Origin: Streptomyces caniferus
GTDB lineage: Bacteria > Actinomycetota > Actinomycetes > Streptomycetales > Streptomycetaceae
NCBI RefSeq assembly: GCF_009811555.1
Contig: NZ_BLIN01000005.1
Coordinates: forward strand, 1,683,501-1,747,500
Length of the DNA stretch: 64,000 nt
Reading direction: 5' to 3'
How positions within the stretch are numbered: position 1 is the stretch's first letter; each line of letters opens with the position of its first letter. Below the pieces are notes generated by a model that was given only the letters and a program-made list of their open reading frames with translations, had not been told where the DNA came from and did no database searches. A program made the position numbers and the translations under genes. This document shows positions 17,133-25,409 of the stretch, one piece after another.

Positions 17133-17204
17133 TGGGCGATACTGGGTTCGAACCAGTGACCTCTTCGGTGTGAACGAAGCGCTCTCCCACTGAGCTAATC
17201 GCCC
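17133..17204 (-). tRNA. tRNA-Val(CAC), second identical copy
   Basis: Same 72-nt sequence as 16396-16467, anticodon CAC, no encoded CCA. Followed by its own strong hairpin terminator; only the tRNA body, not the flanks, is duplicated. Confidence 0.96.
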
Positions 17205-17258
17205 GGGCGCACCGCAAACATTACCCCACGTCGGCGGGCACTTTTGACCATGCCGTCA

Positions 17259-17690
17259 TCACTCCGAGACGTTCCACGGCATCGCGAGGCCGAACTTCCA
17301 GACGTAGACCGCGAGCGCCGCGGCGATGATCACCACGCCGATGGCGGTCAGGATGATGTTGCGCCGCCGCACGGCGGGGTCGAGCGCCTTCTGGGCCGCT
17401 TCCGTGACCTTGCGCTTGGTCCAGCGCAGGATCAACTGGGCCCAGACGAATTCCGTCGCCCAGATCGCCATGCCGCCGAAGATCACCAGCCAGCCCGGCC
17501 CCGGCAGCGGCAGCATGATCACGCCGCCCACCACGACCGCGAGGCCGACGACGAAGACTCCGACCTGCCAGCTCAGGTGCAGCGGCCGGGAGCGCTTGAT
17601 GAAGTGCGGCGCTCTCGAACCGAGCGGTGGCCCAGCCGGAGCGGCACCCTCCTCCAGCGTTCCCGACCCCCCGTTACTCTGCGTATTCAT
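17259..17690 (-). CDS. PGPGW-motif transmembrane protein (TIGR02611-like)
   Basis: A 143-aa membrane protein with two adjacent helices, LSWQVGVFVVGLAVVVGGVIML then PLPGPGWLVIFGGMAIW containing the PGPGW hallmark, a charged helix, and a third helix at the C-terminus (ILTAIGVVIIAAALAVYVW). Actinobacterial proteins of this pattern are uncharacterised. The ATG at 17688-17690 is chosen; an in-frame GTG lies two codons upstream. Its promoter lies in the 190-bp gap shared with ssgB. Confidence 0.87.
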   Translation of the reverse strand: MNTQSNGGSGTLEEGAAPAGPPLGSRAPHFIKRSRPLHLSWQVGVFVVGLAVVVGGVIMLPLPGPGWLVIFGGMAIWATEFVWAQLILRWTKRKVTEAAQKALDPAVRRRNIILTAIGVVIIAAALAVYVWKFGLAMPWNVSE

Positions 17691-17879
17691 ACGCACAAAC
17701 TTACCGGACGGGATGGGTCCGCGGAATTACCGCCGAGGACGATCTCGCAATCCGCCGGAAGAGGTACCTGAAGCCACACAAAACCGTCAGAGGGGTTTAC
17801 AACGGCACCGTAGGTGGCATGTCGATTTCGCCGACGTGCGAATCCCCGAGCGCACACTGAGCGAAAGGCCCTGGCGCTT

Positions 17880-18293
17880 ATGAACACCACGGTCAGCTGC
17901 GAGCTGCACCTGCGCCTCGTTGTGTCGAGCGAGTCCTCACTGCCTGTACCCGCGGGCCTGCGGTATGACACGGCCGATCCTTATGCCGTGCATGCCACCT
18001 TCCATACCGGAGCCGAGGAGACCGTGGAGTGGGTTTTCGCCCGCGACCTCCTCGCCGAGGGCCTGCACCGGCCCACCGGCACCGGAGACGTCCGTGTATG
18101 GCCGTCCCGGAGCCACGGACAGGGCGTTGTCTGCATCGCCCTGAGCTCACCGGAGGGCGAGGCCCTGCTCGAGGCGCCCGCGCGCGCTCTCGAGTCGTTC
18201 CTCAAAAGGACCGATGCCGCCGTACCACCCGGTACGGAGCACCGGCATTTCGATCTCGACACCGAGCTCTCCCACATCCTCGCGGAGAGCTGA
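17880..18293 (+). CDS. ssgB: Sporulation cell-division activator SsgB
   Basis: A 137-aa SsgA-like protein. The sequence from MNTTVSCELHLRLVVSSESS to the C-terminal LDTELSHILAES matches what I know of SsgB, the most conserved member of this actinomycete-only family. SsgB recruits FtsZ to future septum sites in sporulating aerial hyphae together with SsgA. I chose ATG 17880 (GAAAGG lies about 10 bases upstream) because it gives the exact family length; the frame is open further upstream but unlike the family. Its presence marks the organism as a morphologically complex actinomycete. Confidence 0.95.
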   Translation: MNTTVSCELHLRLVVSSESSLPVPAGLRYDTADPYAVHATFHTGAEETVEWVFARDLLAEGLHRPTGTGDVRVWPSRSHGQGVVCIALSSPEGEALLEAPARALESFLKRTDAAVPPGTEHRHFDLDTELSHILAES

Positions 18294-18520
18294 GACGCAG
18301 ACCGCTTACCGAAAGCACCCACCCGCTCACACTTGCGTCCGTCCGACTCGGGGAGACGGCGCAGGACCGACAAGTTCATACGGCACACTTCGGCGTCGTC
18401 GCCGCGGACCCACCGCGGAGTCGGCGCTGAAGCTTGTTCCTGGCGCTAGAGTCGGCGACCATTCGGCAACCACACCGGGGACGGTAACCGTCCGGCCCCA
18501 CCCTGCCAGGGAGCGGAACC

Positions 18521-19090
18521 GTGATGATCAGCCATGACACCCGGTGCGCGCTGGAGGCGGTCGTCGATCTGCTGAACACCGCTCCGGAGGGCGATGCGCC
18601 CGGGGCACCGGACAGCCTGACCGGCCTCGCGGCCCTCGAGGACTTCGTCCGGCGCCACGACGTCAGCGATGTGGGCCCCCTCGGCGCGGGCGACCTGGCA
18701 GCCGTACGGTCCGTCCGGGCGCGGTTCGCACGGATCTTCGCGGCCGAGGACGACCGCGGCGCGGCCGAACAGCTGAACTCGCTGGTCGCCTCGGCGGGCA
18801 CCACGCCGCAGCTGACCGATCACGACGGGTACGACTGGCACGTCCACTACTTCGCGCCGGGCGCGTCGGTCGCCGAGCATCTGGCCGCGGACGGCGGGAT
18901 GGCGCTGGCCTTCATCGTCGTCGCCGGGGAGCGCGAACGGCTGCGGCGCTGCGAGGCGCCGGACTGCCGGCACGCCTTCGTCGACCTCTCGCGCAACCGC
19001 TCCCGGCGCTACTGCGACAGCCGCACCTGCGGGAACCGGCTGCATGTCGCGGCCTACCGGGCACGGCGGCGGGAGGCCGCGGCGGGCTGA
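18521..19090 (+). CDS. CGNR zinc-finger putative regulator (ABATE domain)
   Basis: A 189-aa protein with an N-terminal ABATE-type helical domain (about 1-125) and a C-terminal zinc finger with four cysteines: RRCEAPDCRHAFVDLSRNRSRRYC ... CGNRLHVAAYRARRR. The CGNR motif defines the family, thought to be stress-linked transcription factors; DNA binding is inferred from the basic tail. GTG 18521 has AGGGAG seven bases upstream; ATG 18524 immediately follows and is an alternative. It is the second gene downstream of ssgB, 227 bp away. Confidence 0.9.
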   Translation: MMISHDTRCALEAVVDLLNTAPEGDAPGAPDSLTGLAALEDFVRRHDVSDVGPLGAGDLAAVRSVRARFARIFAAEDDRGAAEQLNSLVASAGTTPQLTDHDGYDWHVHYFAPGASVAEHLAADGGMALAFIVVAGERERLRRCEAPDCRHAFVDLSRNRSRRYCDSRTCGNRLHVAAYRARRREAAAG

Positions 19091-19141
19091 GCGCCCGGCG
19101 CGGCACACCGGCAGGGCGCGGAGCGGCGGCACGAAGCGGCC

Positions 19142-19297
19142 TCACAGGAGGAAGAGGTCGTGCACTGCCCCGAGGAGGAGCAGAAAGCCGATGACGGCGA
19201 GGAAGAGCATCAGCGGCGGCTGGGACAGCGCGAACAGGCAACCGCGGGGTTCGGGGGACGGGGCGTCGTCTTGGGCGAGGGCGCACTCATCGTTCAT
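19142..19297 (-). CDS. Small single-span membrane protein (51 aa)
   Basis: Minus-strand frame from ATG 19295-19297 to TGA 19142-19144. The product starts MNDECALAQDDAPSPEPRG and continues with one strong hydrophobic helix (PPLMLFLAVIGFLLLLGAVHDLFLL). Codon third positions are almost all G/C, as in real Streptomyces genes, and acidic-then-hydrophobic organisation supports an inner-membrane peptide with its N-terminus in the cytoplasm. The ribosome binding site is weak. Function unknown; convergent with the CGNR gene. Confidence 0.68.
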   Translation of the reverse strand: MNDECALAQDDAPSPEPRGCLFALSQPPLMLFLAVIGFLLLLGAVHDLFLL

Positions 19298-19365
19298 CTC
19301 GCGCGCATCATGGCGCAGATGATCGTGCCAATGCGCCCGATAAGCGCCTCAGCAGTGGTAGTTCA

Positions 19366-19827
19366 TCAGATCCCGTGCTTTTTCAGGATCGCTTCGATGT
19401 CCGAGAAGTCATCCTTGGGTGCACCGCCCCTGCCCTGAGCGGCCTTCCCCTTGGGGGCCGGCTGCGCCGCACCCCGGCCGGCGCCGAGGGAGGGCACGGA
19501 GGCGGCCGGAGCCACCGCGTCGGACCGGTCGGCCGCCGCGGCCTTGCGTTCCTTGCGGCTGCCGATCCCGCCCCTGCGGCGCTCCACTCCCCTGCTGATC
19601 ATGAACAGCACGGCGGAGAGCGCGAGCACACCGAAGCCGGCCCAGACCGTGGGCTTGAAGACGATGTTGGTGACCCAGTCGATGACGCCCGTCATCACCA
19701 GGCCGATGGGAATCAGGGAAAAAGCGGCGATGCGGGTCGCGGCCAGGAACCGCTTGCGGTAAGCCGTCAGCGCGGCGATGCCCAGGCCCGCTGCCGACAC
19801 CGCGGCACAGACGGTCGAGGTCAGCAT
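19366..19827 (-). CDS. Small membrane protein with charged C-terminal tail
   Basis: A 153-aa protein with three predicted helices in the first 90 residues (LTSTVCAAVSAAGLGIAALTAY; IAAFSLIPIGLVMTGVIDWV; TVWAGFGVLALSAVLFMI), then a long Lys/Arg/Ala-rich cytoplasmic tail ending KDDFSDIEAILKKHGI. An AGGAGG ribosome binding site sits five bases before the ATG. No known domain is recognised; its homologues would be Streptomyces-restricted. Divergent from the DsbA-like gene. Confidence 0.85.
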   Translation of the reverse strand: MLTSTVCAAVSAAGLGIAALTAYRKRFLAATRIAAFSLIPIGLVMTGVIDWVTNIVFKPTVWAGFGVLALSAVLFMISRGVERRRGGIGSRKERKAAAADRSDAVAPAASVPSLGAGRGAAQPAPKGKAAQGRGGAPKDDFSDIEAILKKHGI

Positions 19828-20022
19828 CCGGTCCTCCTGCCGATGAAAGAGCGAGCAGCCACTCTGCTCCCTTCCATCCTGCCTTGTCCGGCCGTGCGCG
19901 GGCCATGTTCCGGCACGGCCTCAGGGACATCTCGGGGTTGCGCTCCTCCGCAGGTCCCGGTCCGGGCACCGGCCGGGGTACCTCCCCGCGCGATCCGGGG
20001 CAGTGCTGGAAGACTGAGCCCC

Positions 20023-20550
20023 ATGAACGACGCCACCACCTCCGCCGCCCGTCCCGACCGCCCCGTTCTGGACGTGTGGTGCGAACTGCAGTGCCCGGAC
20101 TGCCATGCCGCCCTGGAGGACCTGCGGGCGCTGCGGGCGCGCTACGGCGACCGGCTGGGCATCCGCCTGCGCCACTTCCCCCTCCCCAAGCACAAGCACG
20201 CCTACGTCGCCGCACAGGCCGCCGAGGAGGCCATCGAGCAGGGGCAGGGCTGGCCGTACATCGAGGCGGTGCTGGCCCGCAGCGAGGACCTCGCCGCGCG
20301 CGGCGAGAAGCTGCTGCTGGAGGTCGCCGGGGACCTGGGGCTGGACGCCGAGGAGCTGGACACCGCGCTGATCGACGGGCGGCACCTGCTGATCGTCGAC
20401 GCGGACCAGGCCGAGGGCAAGGCGATCGGGGTCACCGGGACCCCGACGTATGTGATCGGCGGCGAGCGGCTGGACGGCGGCAAGAGCCAGGAGGGGCTGC
20501 GCGCCCGTATCGAGGAGATCGCCGACCGGCTGCTCGCCGGTCAGGGCTGA
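20023..20550 (+). CDS. DsbA-family thioredoxin-fold protein
   Basis: A 175-aa cytoplasmic thiol protein: redox motif CPDC at residues 24-27 after a WCELQ strand, a helical insertion, and the cis-proline loop in GVTGTPTYVIGG near the C-terminus. There is no signal peptide, so it probably works in the cytoplasm like FrnE/DsbA-type oxidoreductases, not as a secreted disulfide former. ATG 20023 is the only family-like start. It ends next to a hairpin shared with the convergent acetyltransferase gene. Confidence 0.9.
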   Translation: MNDATTSAARPDRPVLDVWCELQCPDCHAALEDLRALRARYGDRLGIRLRHFPLPKHKHAYVAAQAAEEAIEQGQGWPYIEAVLARSEDLAARGEKLLLEVAGDLGLDAEELDTALIDGRHLLIVDADQAEGKAIGVTGTPTYVIGGERLDGGKSQEGLRARIEEIADRLLAGQG

Positions 20551-20554
20551 GCCG

Positions 20555-20581
20555 GGCCGCACGGGCGCGGTCCGTGCGGCC
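20555..20581. terminator. Bidirectional terminator hairpin
   Basis: 10-bp stem GGCCGCACGG (20555-20564) with 20572-20581, 7-nt loop, between the convergent DsbA-like and GNAT genes. Confidence 0.75.
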
Positions 20582-21412
20582 TCACAGGATCGGCTTCCAG
20601 AGCAGGTACCCGGTGGGCCGGTAGCCCAGCGAGTCGTAGAGGCCGAGGGCCGGCGCGTTGTCCGCGTAGACGTTCAGGCCGAGGGTGGTGTGGCCGGCGG
20701 CGAGGCTCTCGCGCTCGGCGACCAGCATCAGGGTGCGGCCGTGGCCCTGTCCGCGGTGGGCGGGCGCGACCTGCACATCGACGACGTAGCCGCCCGGTGC
20801 CTCCGGCATCCGCAGGGCGACCCAGATGCTGCCGACGTCCGCGCCGCGATGTGTCAGGACGCGCAGCGCCTGGTCGGGCGTGTCCAAGCCCTCCGGCAGC
20901 AGCGCGCGATGGCCCGCGGCCGAGATCTCCTCGGCGCGGGCGCGCGCCATCCCCTGGCCCAGCTGCGTCCGGATGTGCTCGGCGAGCGCGGCGTCCCGCC
21001 AGGCGGGGTACTCCGCCTCGCTCAGCGCACGGTCGCCGCTGCCCTCGGGCAGCCGGGGCGGACCGTCGAGGGTCTTGCTCATCGTGCGGCTGCGCTCGAT
21101 GTAGCCGAGCGCCGCGGCGAGCCGCCCGGCGGCCTCTGCGCCGGCCGGGACGGTCACCTCGATCTGCCGGCAGCCCCAGCCGCGCAGGACTTCCTCGGCG
21201 GCGAGGGCGGCGACCGTGGCGCGGCCGCGCTGCCGGTCCGGCGCCTCGATGCCCAGCTCCTCGATCCGGCCCGCCGCCGGGCCGAACCGGGCGTCCGTCG
21301 TCAGCCGGATCCCGCCGACCCGGCGGCTGTTGACGCAGATGTCGTACGCACGGGCGCGGCGCCCGTCGTCGAGTCGTTCTTCGGGTCCCGCGGGGCGCAG
21401 CGTTGTGGTCAC
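20582..21412 (-). CDS. Tandem GNAT N-acetyltransferase
   Basis: A 276-aa protein with two GNAT-like halves. The C-terminal half has the acetyl-CoA loop (VQVAPAHRGQGHGRTLMLVAERE, motif Q/R-x2-G-x-G/A) and a typical end, YADNAPALGLYDSLGYRPTGY. The N-terminal half is degenerate, with APDRQRGRATVAALAAEEVLRGWG and an aberrant A-loop, so it may be a non-catalytic partner domain. Starts with a GTG. The acetylated substrate is unknown. Confidence 0.85.
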   Translation of the reverse strand: MTTTLRPAGPEERLDDGRRARAYDICVNSRRVGGIRLTTDARFGPAAGRIEELGIEAPDRQRGRATVAALAAEEVLRGWGCRQIEVTVPAGAEAAGRLAAALGYIERSRTMSKTLDGPPRLPEGSGDRALSEAEYPAWRDAALAEHIRTQLGQGMARARAEEISAAGHRALLPEGLDTPDQALRVLTHRGADVGSIWVALRMPEAPGGYVVDVQVAPAHRGQGHGRTLMLVAERESLAAGHTTLGLNVYADNAPALGLYDSLGYRPTGYLLWKPIL

Positions 21413-21447
21413 GAGGACTTTCTACTCGCCCGTGCGCGGGCCCGTCA

Positions 21448-22272
21448 TCACCGCGGATCGAAGTCGGCGGCGGACTGCTCGTCGAAGATCCGCATGGCTT
21501 CCGCCGTCACCGGGCCCGGACCGTCGGGGAGTTGGCGGCGGTCGATACGGGTCACGGCCTGGACGTCGCGCAGGGTGGAGGTCAGGAAGATCTCCTCGGC
21601 GCGCTCCAGGGCGTCCAGCGGCAGATCGGTCTCCTTGGCACCCGCCCAGCCGATGGTCAGGGCACGGGTGATGCCCGCCAGGCAGCCGGAGTGCAGCGGA
21701 GGCGTGTGCAGTTCGCCGTCCAGGACGACGAAGACGTTGGAACCGGTGCCCTCACAGAGCGCTCCGACGGTGTTGGCGAACAGCGCCTCGGAGGCGTCCC
21801 GTTCACGGGCGCGGGCCAGGGCGACGACGTTCTCGCCGTACGACGTGGTCTTCAGACCGGTGAGCGCCCCGCGTTCGTTACGGGTCCACGGGACGGTGAC
21901 GGCGGCGGTGGTGTCGGGCCGGCGCTGGGTCTCGGAGAGCGCGATGACCAGCGTGGGGCCGGCGTCGCCGCGGTCCGAGCCGAGCGGTGAGACACCGCCG
22001 GTGTAGGTGAGGCGCAGCCGCCCCAGGGCCATCGGGTTGGCGTCGATGACCGCCGCGCAGCCGCGCCGCACCTCGTCGAGGTCGGGGTCGGGCAGCCCCA
22101 GTCCGCGGGCGGAGGTGGTCAGGCGCTCCAGATGGCGGGTGAGGGCGAAGGCGCGGCCGCGTTCGGCCTTGATGGTCTCGAAGACTCCGTCGCCGACCGT
22201 CAGCCCGTGGTCGAAGACCGAGACCCGGGCATCCTCGGCGTCCTGCAGACCCCCGTTGAGCCAGATCTTCAT
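21448..22272 (-). CDS. pabC: Aminodeoxychorismate lyase (class IV aminotransferase)
   Basis: A 274-aa fold-type IV PLP enzyme that releases pyruvate from 4-amino-4-deoxychorismate to give p-aminobenzoate for folate. It has the N-terminal FDHGLTVGDGVFETIKAERGR, the PLP lysine in LKTTSYGENVVALARAR, and the EALFANTVGALCEGTGSNVFV loop. The ATG overlaps the pabB stop by 4 nt (ATGA). Fold IV members also include branched-chain aminotransferases; the pabB overlap decides for PabC. Confidence 0.92.
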   Translation of the reverse strand: MKIWLNGGLQDAEDARVSVFDHGLTVGDGVFETIKAERGRAFALTRHLERLTTSARGLGLPDPDLDEVRRGCAAVIDANPMALGRLRLTYTGGVSPLGSDRGDAGPTLVIALSETQRRPDTTAAVTVPWTRNERGALTGLKTTSYGENVVALARARERDASEALFANTVGALCEGTGSNVFVVLDGELHTPPLHSGCLAGITRALTIGWAGAKETDLPLDALERAEEIFLTSTLRDVQAVTRIDRRQLPDGPGPVTAEAMRIFDEQSAADFDPR

Positions 22273-23336
22273 CGCTTACCTCCACTCGCCTCGTGCAGGC
22301 CCGACGCTACCGCGAGCAGCCTGCGCGCCTTCAACTCGGTCTCGGCCCACTCCCGCTCCGGATCGGAGTCCCAGATGATCCCGGCGCCGGCGCCGAAGCG
22401 GAGCACGGGGCCGCCGGGCAGGGTGCGGTCGATCCAGAACGTACGGATGCCCACCGCGAGCTCGCCGGTGCGGCGGTCCGCATCGACCCAGCCGATGCCT
22501 CCGCAGTACGGGCCGCGGGGCGCGGTCTCCAGCTCGTCGATGATCCGCAGTGCGCTGGACTTGGGGGCGCCGGTCACCGACCCGGGCGGGAAGGTGGCGC
22601 CCAGCAGATCCGCCCAGGCCGTCTTCTCGTTCGCCGCGTCCAGTTCCCCGCGCACAGTGGAGACGAGGTGGACCAGGCCGGGGTGCTCTTCGACGGCGCA
22701 CAGTGCAGGGACGGTGACGCTGCCGGTGGCACAGACCCGGCCGAGATCGTTGCGGACCAGGTCCACGATCATCACGTTCTCCGCCCGGTCCTTCGCCGAG
22801 AGGTCCGCCGCGGTCCGGCCGGTGCCCTTGATGGGGCCGGACGAGACGACCCGGTCGTCGCGCCGCAGATACAGCTCCGGGGAGGCACTGGCGATCTCCA
22901 CGCCATGGCCGGGGAGCCGGATCGTGCCCGCGTGCGGCGCCGGGTTGCCCCGGGCCAGCACCGCGGACAGGGCGTCCACGTCGGCACGGCCGGGGTCGGG
23001 CAGCGGCGCGGTCAGCACCCGGCAGAGGTTCACCTGGTAGACGTCGCCGGCCGCGATGTGTTCACGGATGCGCCGCACACCACCGGTATAGGCGTCCCGG
23101 TCCAGCGAGCTGTTCCAGGCGCCGGGCACGGGGCCGTGCCAGCCGTCGGGGGCGGGACCGTCCGCCGCGGTGGCCGGCCGTACGTCGCCGAAGCGGGCGC
23201 AGACCACCGCGCCCTCGAAATCGGCGGCCACGGCCCACCAGCCCGTGGAGTCCAGAGCCGCGGGATCGCTGGTCACATCCAGCAGGTCGGTGGCTATCAG
23301 GCCGCCGAAGCGTGCCATCGGAGCGAAGTCGTGCAC
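22269..23336 (-). CDS. pabB: Aminodeoxychorismate synthase component I
   Basis: A 355-aa chorismate-binding enzyme of the anthranilate/PABA synthase superfamily. Hallmarks are SSGPIKGTGR, DRAENVMIVDLVRNDLGRV, and FPPGSVTGAPKSSALRIIDELE. It converts chorismate to aminodeoxychorismate with an amidotransferase partner (PabA) that is not in this window. GTG 23336 gives the family-like N-terminus (VHDFAPMARFGGLIATDLLDV), but a downstream ATG at 23318 is also possible. The tRNA cluster starts upstream on the other strand. Confidence 0.92.
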   Translation of the reverse strand: MHDFAPMARFGGLIATDLLDVTSDPAALDSTGWWAVAADFEGAVVCARFGDVRPATAADGPAPDGWHGPVPGAWNSSLDRDAYTGGVRRIREHIAAGDVYQVNLCRVLTAPLPDPGRADVDALSAVLARGNPAPHAGTIRLPGHGVEIASASPELYLRRDDRVVSSGPIKGTGRTAADLSAKDRAENVMIVDLVRNDLGRVCATGSVTVPALCAVEEHPGLVHLVSTVRGELDAANEKTAWADLLGATFPPGSVTGAPKSSALRIIDELETAPRGPYCGGIGWVDADRRTGELAVGIRTFWIDRTLPGGPVLRFGAGAGIIWDSDPEREWAETELKARRLLAVASGLHEASGGKR

Positions 23337-23513
23337 GTCAGCGAGTCTATGGCGACGGCCCGGCCCCTGCCTGTGCCGAGCGAGGAGCGCAGCACGCTGC
23401 ACAAACGCGTTTTTGTACTGGCCCCGGAATCCGCTAGAGTTCAACACGTCGCCGGGACACGCAAGCGCCCCGGAGGCCGAGTAGCTCCCGGACGTAGTCT
23501 GGGAGAGACACCT

Positions 23514-23586
<73 letters not shown>

Positions 23587-23621
23587 CGATGTGGGGGATC
23601 TTCCCGAACCCCCTCACTCCT

Positions 23622-23692
23622 GGTGGAGTGGCCGAGAGGCGAGGCAACGGCCTGCAAAGCCGTCTACACGGGTTCAAATCCCGTCTCCACCT
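23622..23692 (+). tRNA. tRNA-Cys(GCA)
   Basis: 71-nt cloverleaf with acceptor GGTGGAG and CTCCACC plus T, anticodon loop CTGCAAA (GCA) on stem ACGGC/GCCGT, and T arm ACGGGTTCAAATCCCGT. No encoded CCA. Confidence 0.96.
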
Positions 23693-23696
23693 CCAA

Positions 23697-23768
23697 GGAC
23701 GATTAGCTCAGCGGGAGAGCGCTTCCCTGACACGGAAGAGGTCACTGGTTCAATCCCAGTATCGTCCA
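23697..23768 (+). tRNA. tRNA-Val(GAC) copy 1
   Basis: 72 nt; acceptor GGACGAT with ATCGTCC plus A, anticodon loop CTGACAC (GAC), T arm CTGGTTCAATCCCAG. It starts only four bases after tRNA-Cys. Confidence 0.96.
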
Positions 23769-23799
23769 CTGGATCCCCTGGAAACGGGGTATCCGTCCC

Positions 23800-23871
23800 G
23801 CGCGATTAGCTCAGCGGGAGAGCGCTTCCCTGACACGGAAGAGGTCACTGGTTCAATCCCAGTATCGCGCA
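23800..23871 (+). tRNA. tRNA-Val(GAC) copy 2, variant acceptor stem
   Basis: Same body as copies 1 and 3 but with acceptor GCGCGAT paired to ATCGCGC. The changes on both sides keep every pair intact. Confidence 0.96.
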
Positions 23872-23905
23872 CGCAGCTGCGGATCTTCGTGATCCGCGGT
23901 CCCGC

Positions 23906-23977
23906 GGACGATTAGCTCAGCGGGAGAGCGCTTCCCTGACACGGAAGAGGTCACTGGTTCAATCCCAGTATCGTCCA
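23906..23977 (+). tRNA. tRNA-Val(GAC) copy 3
   Basis: Identical to copy 1 (acceptor GGACGAT/ATCGTCC), anticodon GAC. Followed nine bases later by a strong terminator hairpin. Confidence 0.96.
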
Positions 23978-23985
23978 CACCTGGT

Positions 23986-24019
23986 ACCGAGGGCCGGAGC
24001 ATTCGCTCCGGCCCTCGGT
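23986..24019 (+). terminator. Terminator of the tRNA cluster
   Basis: Perfect 15-bp stem 23986-24000 with 24005-24019 and loop ATTC, just after the last tRNA-Val; no conspicuous T tract. Confidence 0.88.
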
Positions 24020-24040
24020 CGTGGTGCGGGAAGCGCTCGG

Positions 24041-24322
24041 TCAGGACGAGAAGAGCATGTGACCGAAGCTGCGGTGGTGATGGCCGTGGTGTCCATGGTG
24101 ACCGTGGTGGCCCTGGTGCGGGGCGCCCCAGGCGGGGGCTGCCGGGTAGGCCTGCGGGGCGGGCGGCGGCGGGGCCTGCTGGGACCACTGTGACTCGAGA
24201 CGGGTCAGCGCCTCCAGCTCCCCGTAGTCCAGGAAGATCCCCCGGCAGCCGGCGCACTGCTCTATCTGGACGCCGTTGCGCTGGTATGTCTGCATCGGCG
24301 CATGGCACTTGGGGCACTGCAT
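24041..24322 (-). CDS. TFIIB-type zinc-ribbon protein with His-rich tail
   Basis: A 93-aa protein. Residues 1-40 form a zinc ribbon, MQCPKCHAPM ... IEQCAGCRGIFLDYGELE, matching zf-TFIIB family proteins. The C-terminal half is Pro/Ala-rich and ends in a histidine cluster (GHHGHHGHHGHHHR) that may bind metal. Function of this bacterial family is unknown; metal sensing or chaperoning is only a guess. CAGGAG lies about 12 bases before the ATG. Confidence 0.87.
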   Translation of the reverse strand: MQCPKCHAPMQTYQRNGVQIEQCAGCRGIFLDYGELEALTRLESQWSQQAPPPPAPQAYPAAPAWGAPHQGHHGHHGHHGHHHRSFGHMLFSS

Positions 24323-24395
24323 CGTCGGCTCAACTCCTGTCGTCCGTCACGGTTCACCGGGGTGCCTGCCAAACGGCCTCCCGGCAGCGAGGTGT

Positions 24396-25409
24396 TCACC
24401 CTACGTCCGGGCGGGCGGGCGCCAACTGGTCCGGCAGGGACGTCATCCGGGCGCAGGCGCCGACGACCGCTTCCTCGGCCTCGTCAAGCGGCCGGGAGGC
24501 GGTGGCGGCCTTGGCGACGGCGAGCGCGGCGGTCTGCACGGTCAGGGCGCGGGCCGGGATCTCCAGCTCGGGCCAGGGGTCGCCGGACGGCCGGACGGCG
24601 GGGCCGCCGGCGGCACGGTAGGCGGCGAGGAAGCGCATCCAGAGGTCCGGGGCGAGCAGGCCGGTGGCGAACCACGCGGCCGGGCGGGCCAGGTCCCAGG
24701 CGCCGTCGCCCGTGCCGAGGTCGTCGATGTCGATGAGGAGCCAGGGGCCGTCGGTCGCCGGGTGGCGGACGAGCTGGCCCAGGTGCAGATCGCCGTGGCA
24801 GAGGGTGGCGGCGCGCGGCGGCGGGGCGGCGTCCCTGGCCCATGGCGGCAGCAGGGCCCAGGCTCGCTCGACGGCCGCGGCGGCCGCGGGCAGCGAGTCC
24901 GCGCCGGACCGGGGTGCGGGCCGTGGGCCGTCGGCGGGGGCCAGGGCGGTGCGCAGGCGGGCCAGGGCGCGGGCGGCCTTGGCGGGGCCACGCATCGGCG
25001 GTACGGGGCCGGGCAGTTGGCGCGGGTCGACGGCGTGGAGGCGGGCCAGCAGGCGGGCGGCGTCCTCCCAGGGCGCGGCGTCGGGCTCGTCGGCCGGGAC
25101 CGGGCCGCCGTACGGCCAGCGGGTGAGCGCGCGGCCGTCGTCGGTGAAGGCGAGGAAGCCGTCGGGGGCGGTGACCGGGAGCGGGGGGAGCAGGATGCCG
25201 TGCAGGAGGGGGTGGGCGGCGATCCGCAGCCGAGCGGCCAGGTCGTGCGGGTCGGCGTCGGGGGCGTGCGCCTTGGCGACCGTGCGGCCGCTGCGGACGA
25301 CCGTGCCGTCGGGGCGGTCGGCGAGCACCTCGGGAGCGGGGGCCGGTGCGCCTCGCCGGGCCGTCGGGGCGGACAGGGCGGCCAGGCGGCCGAGGAGTGA
25401 GGCGGTCAT
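24396..25409 (-). CDS. APH/choline-kinase-like phosphotransferase
   Basis: A 337-aa protein-kinase-like phosphotransferase of the APH type. The Brenner motif appears as CHGDLHLGQL near residue 205 (catalytic Asp) and the metal-binding region as LIDIDDLGTGDGAWDLA near 225. The N-terminal lobe (about 20-110) is the ATP-binding beta domain. Members phosphorylate antibiotics, small molecules or sugars; the substrate cannot be told from sequence alone. GGGGGAAAG precedes the ATG. It is followed downstream by the zinc-ribbon gene. Confidence 0.87.
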   Translation of the reverse strand: MTASLLGRLAALSAPTARRGAPAPAPEVLADRPDGTVVRSGRTVAKAHAPDADPHDLAARLRIAAHPLLHGILLPPLPVTAPDGFLAFTDDGRALTRWPYGGPVPADEPDAAPWEDAARLLARLHAVDPRQLPGPVPPMRGPAKAARALARLRTALAPADGPRPAPRSGADSLPAAAAAVERAWALLPPWARDAAPPPRAATLCHGDLHLGQLVRHPATDGPWLLIDIDDLGTGDGAWDLARPAAWFATGLLAPDLWMRFLAAYRAAGGPAVRPSGDPWPELEIPARALTVQTAALAVAKAATASRPLDEAEEAVVGACARMTSLPDQLAPARPDVG

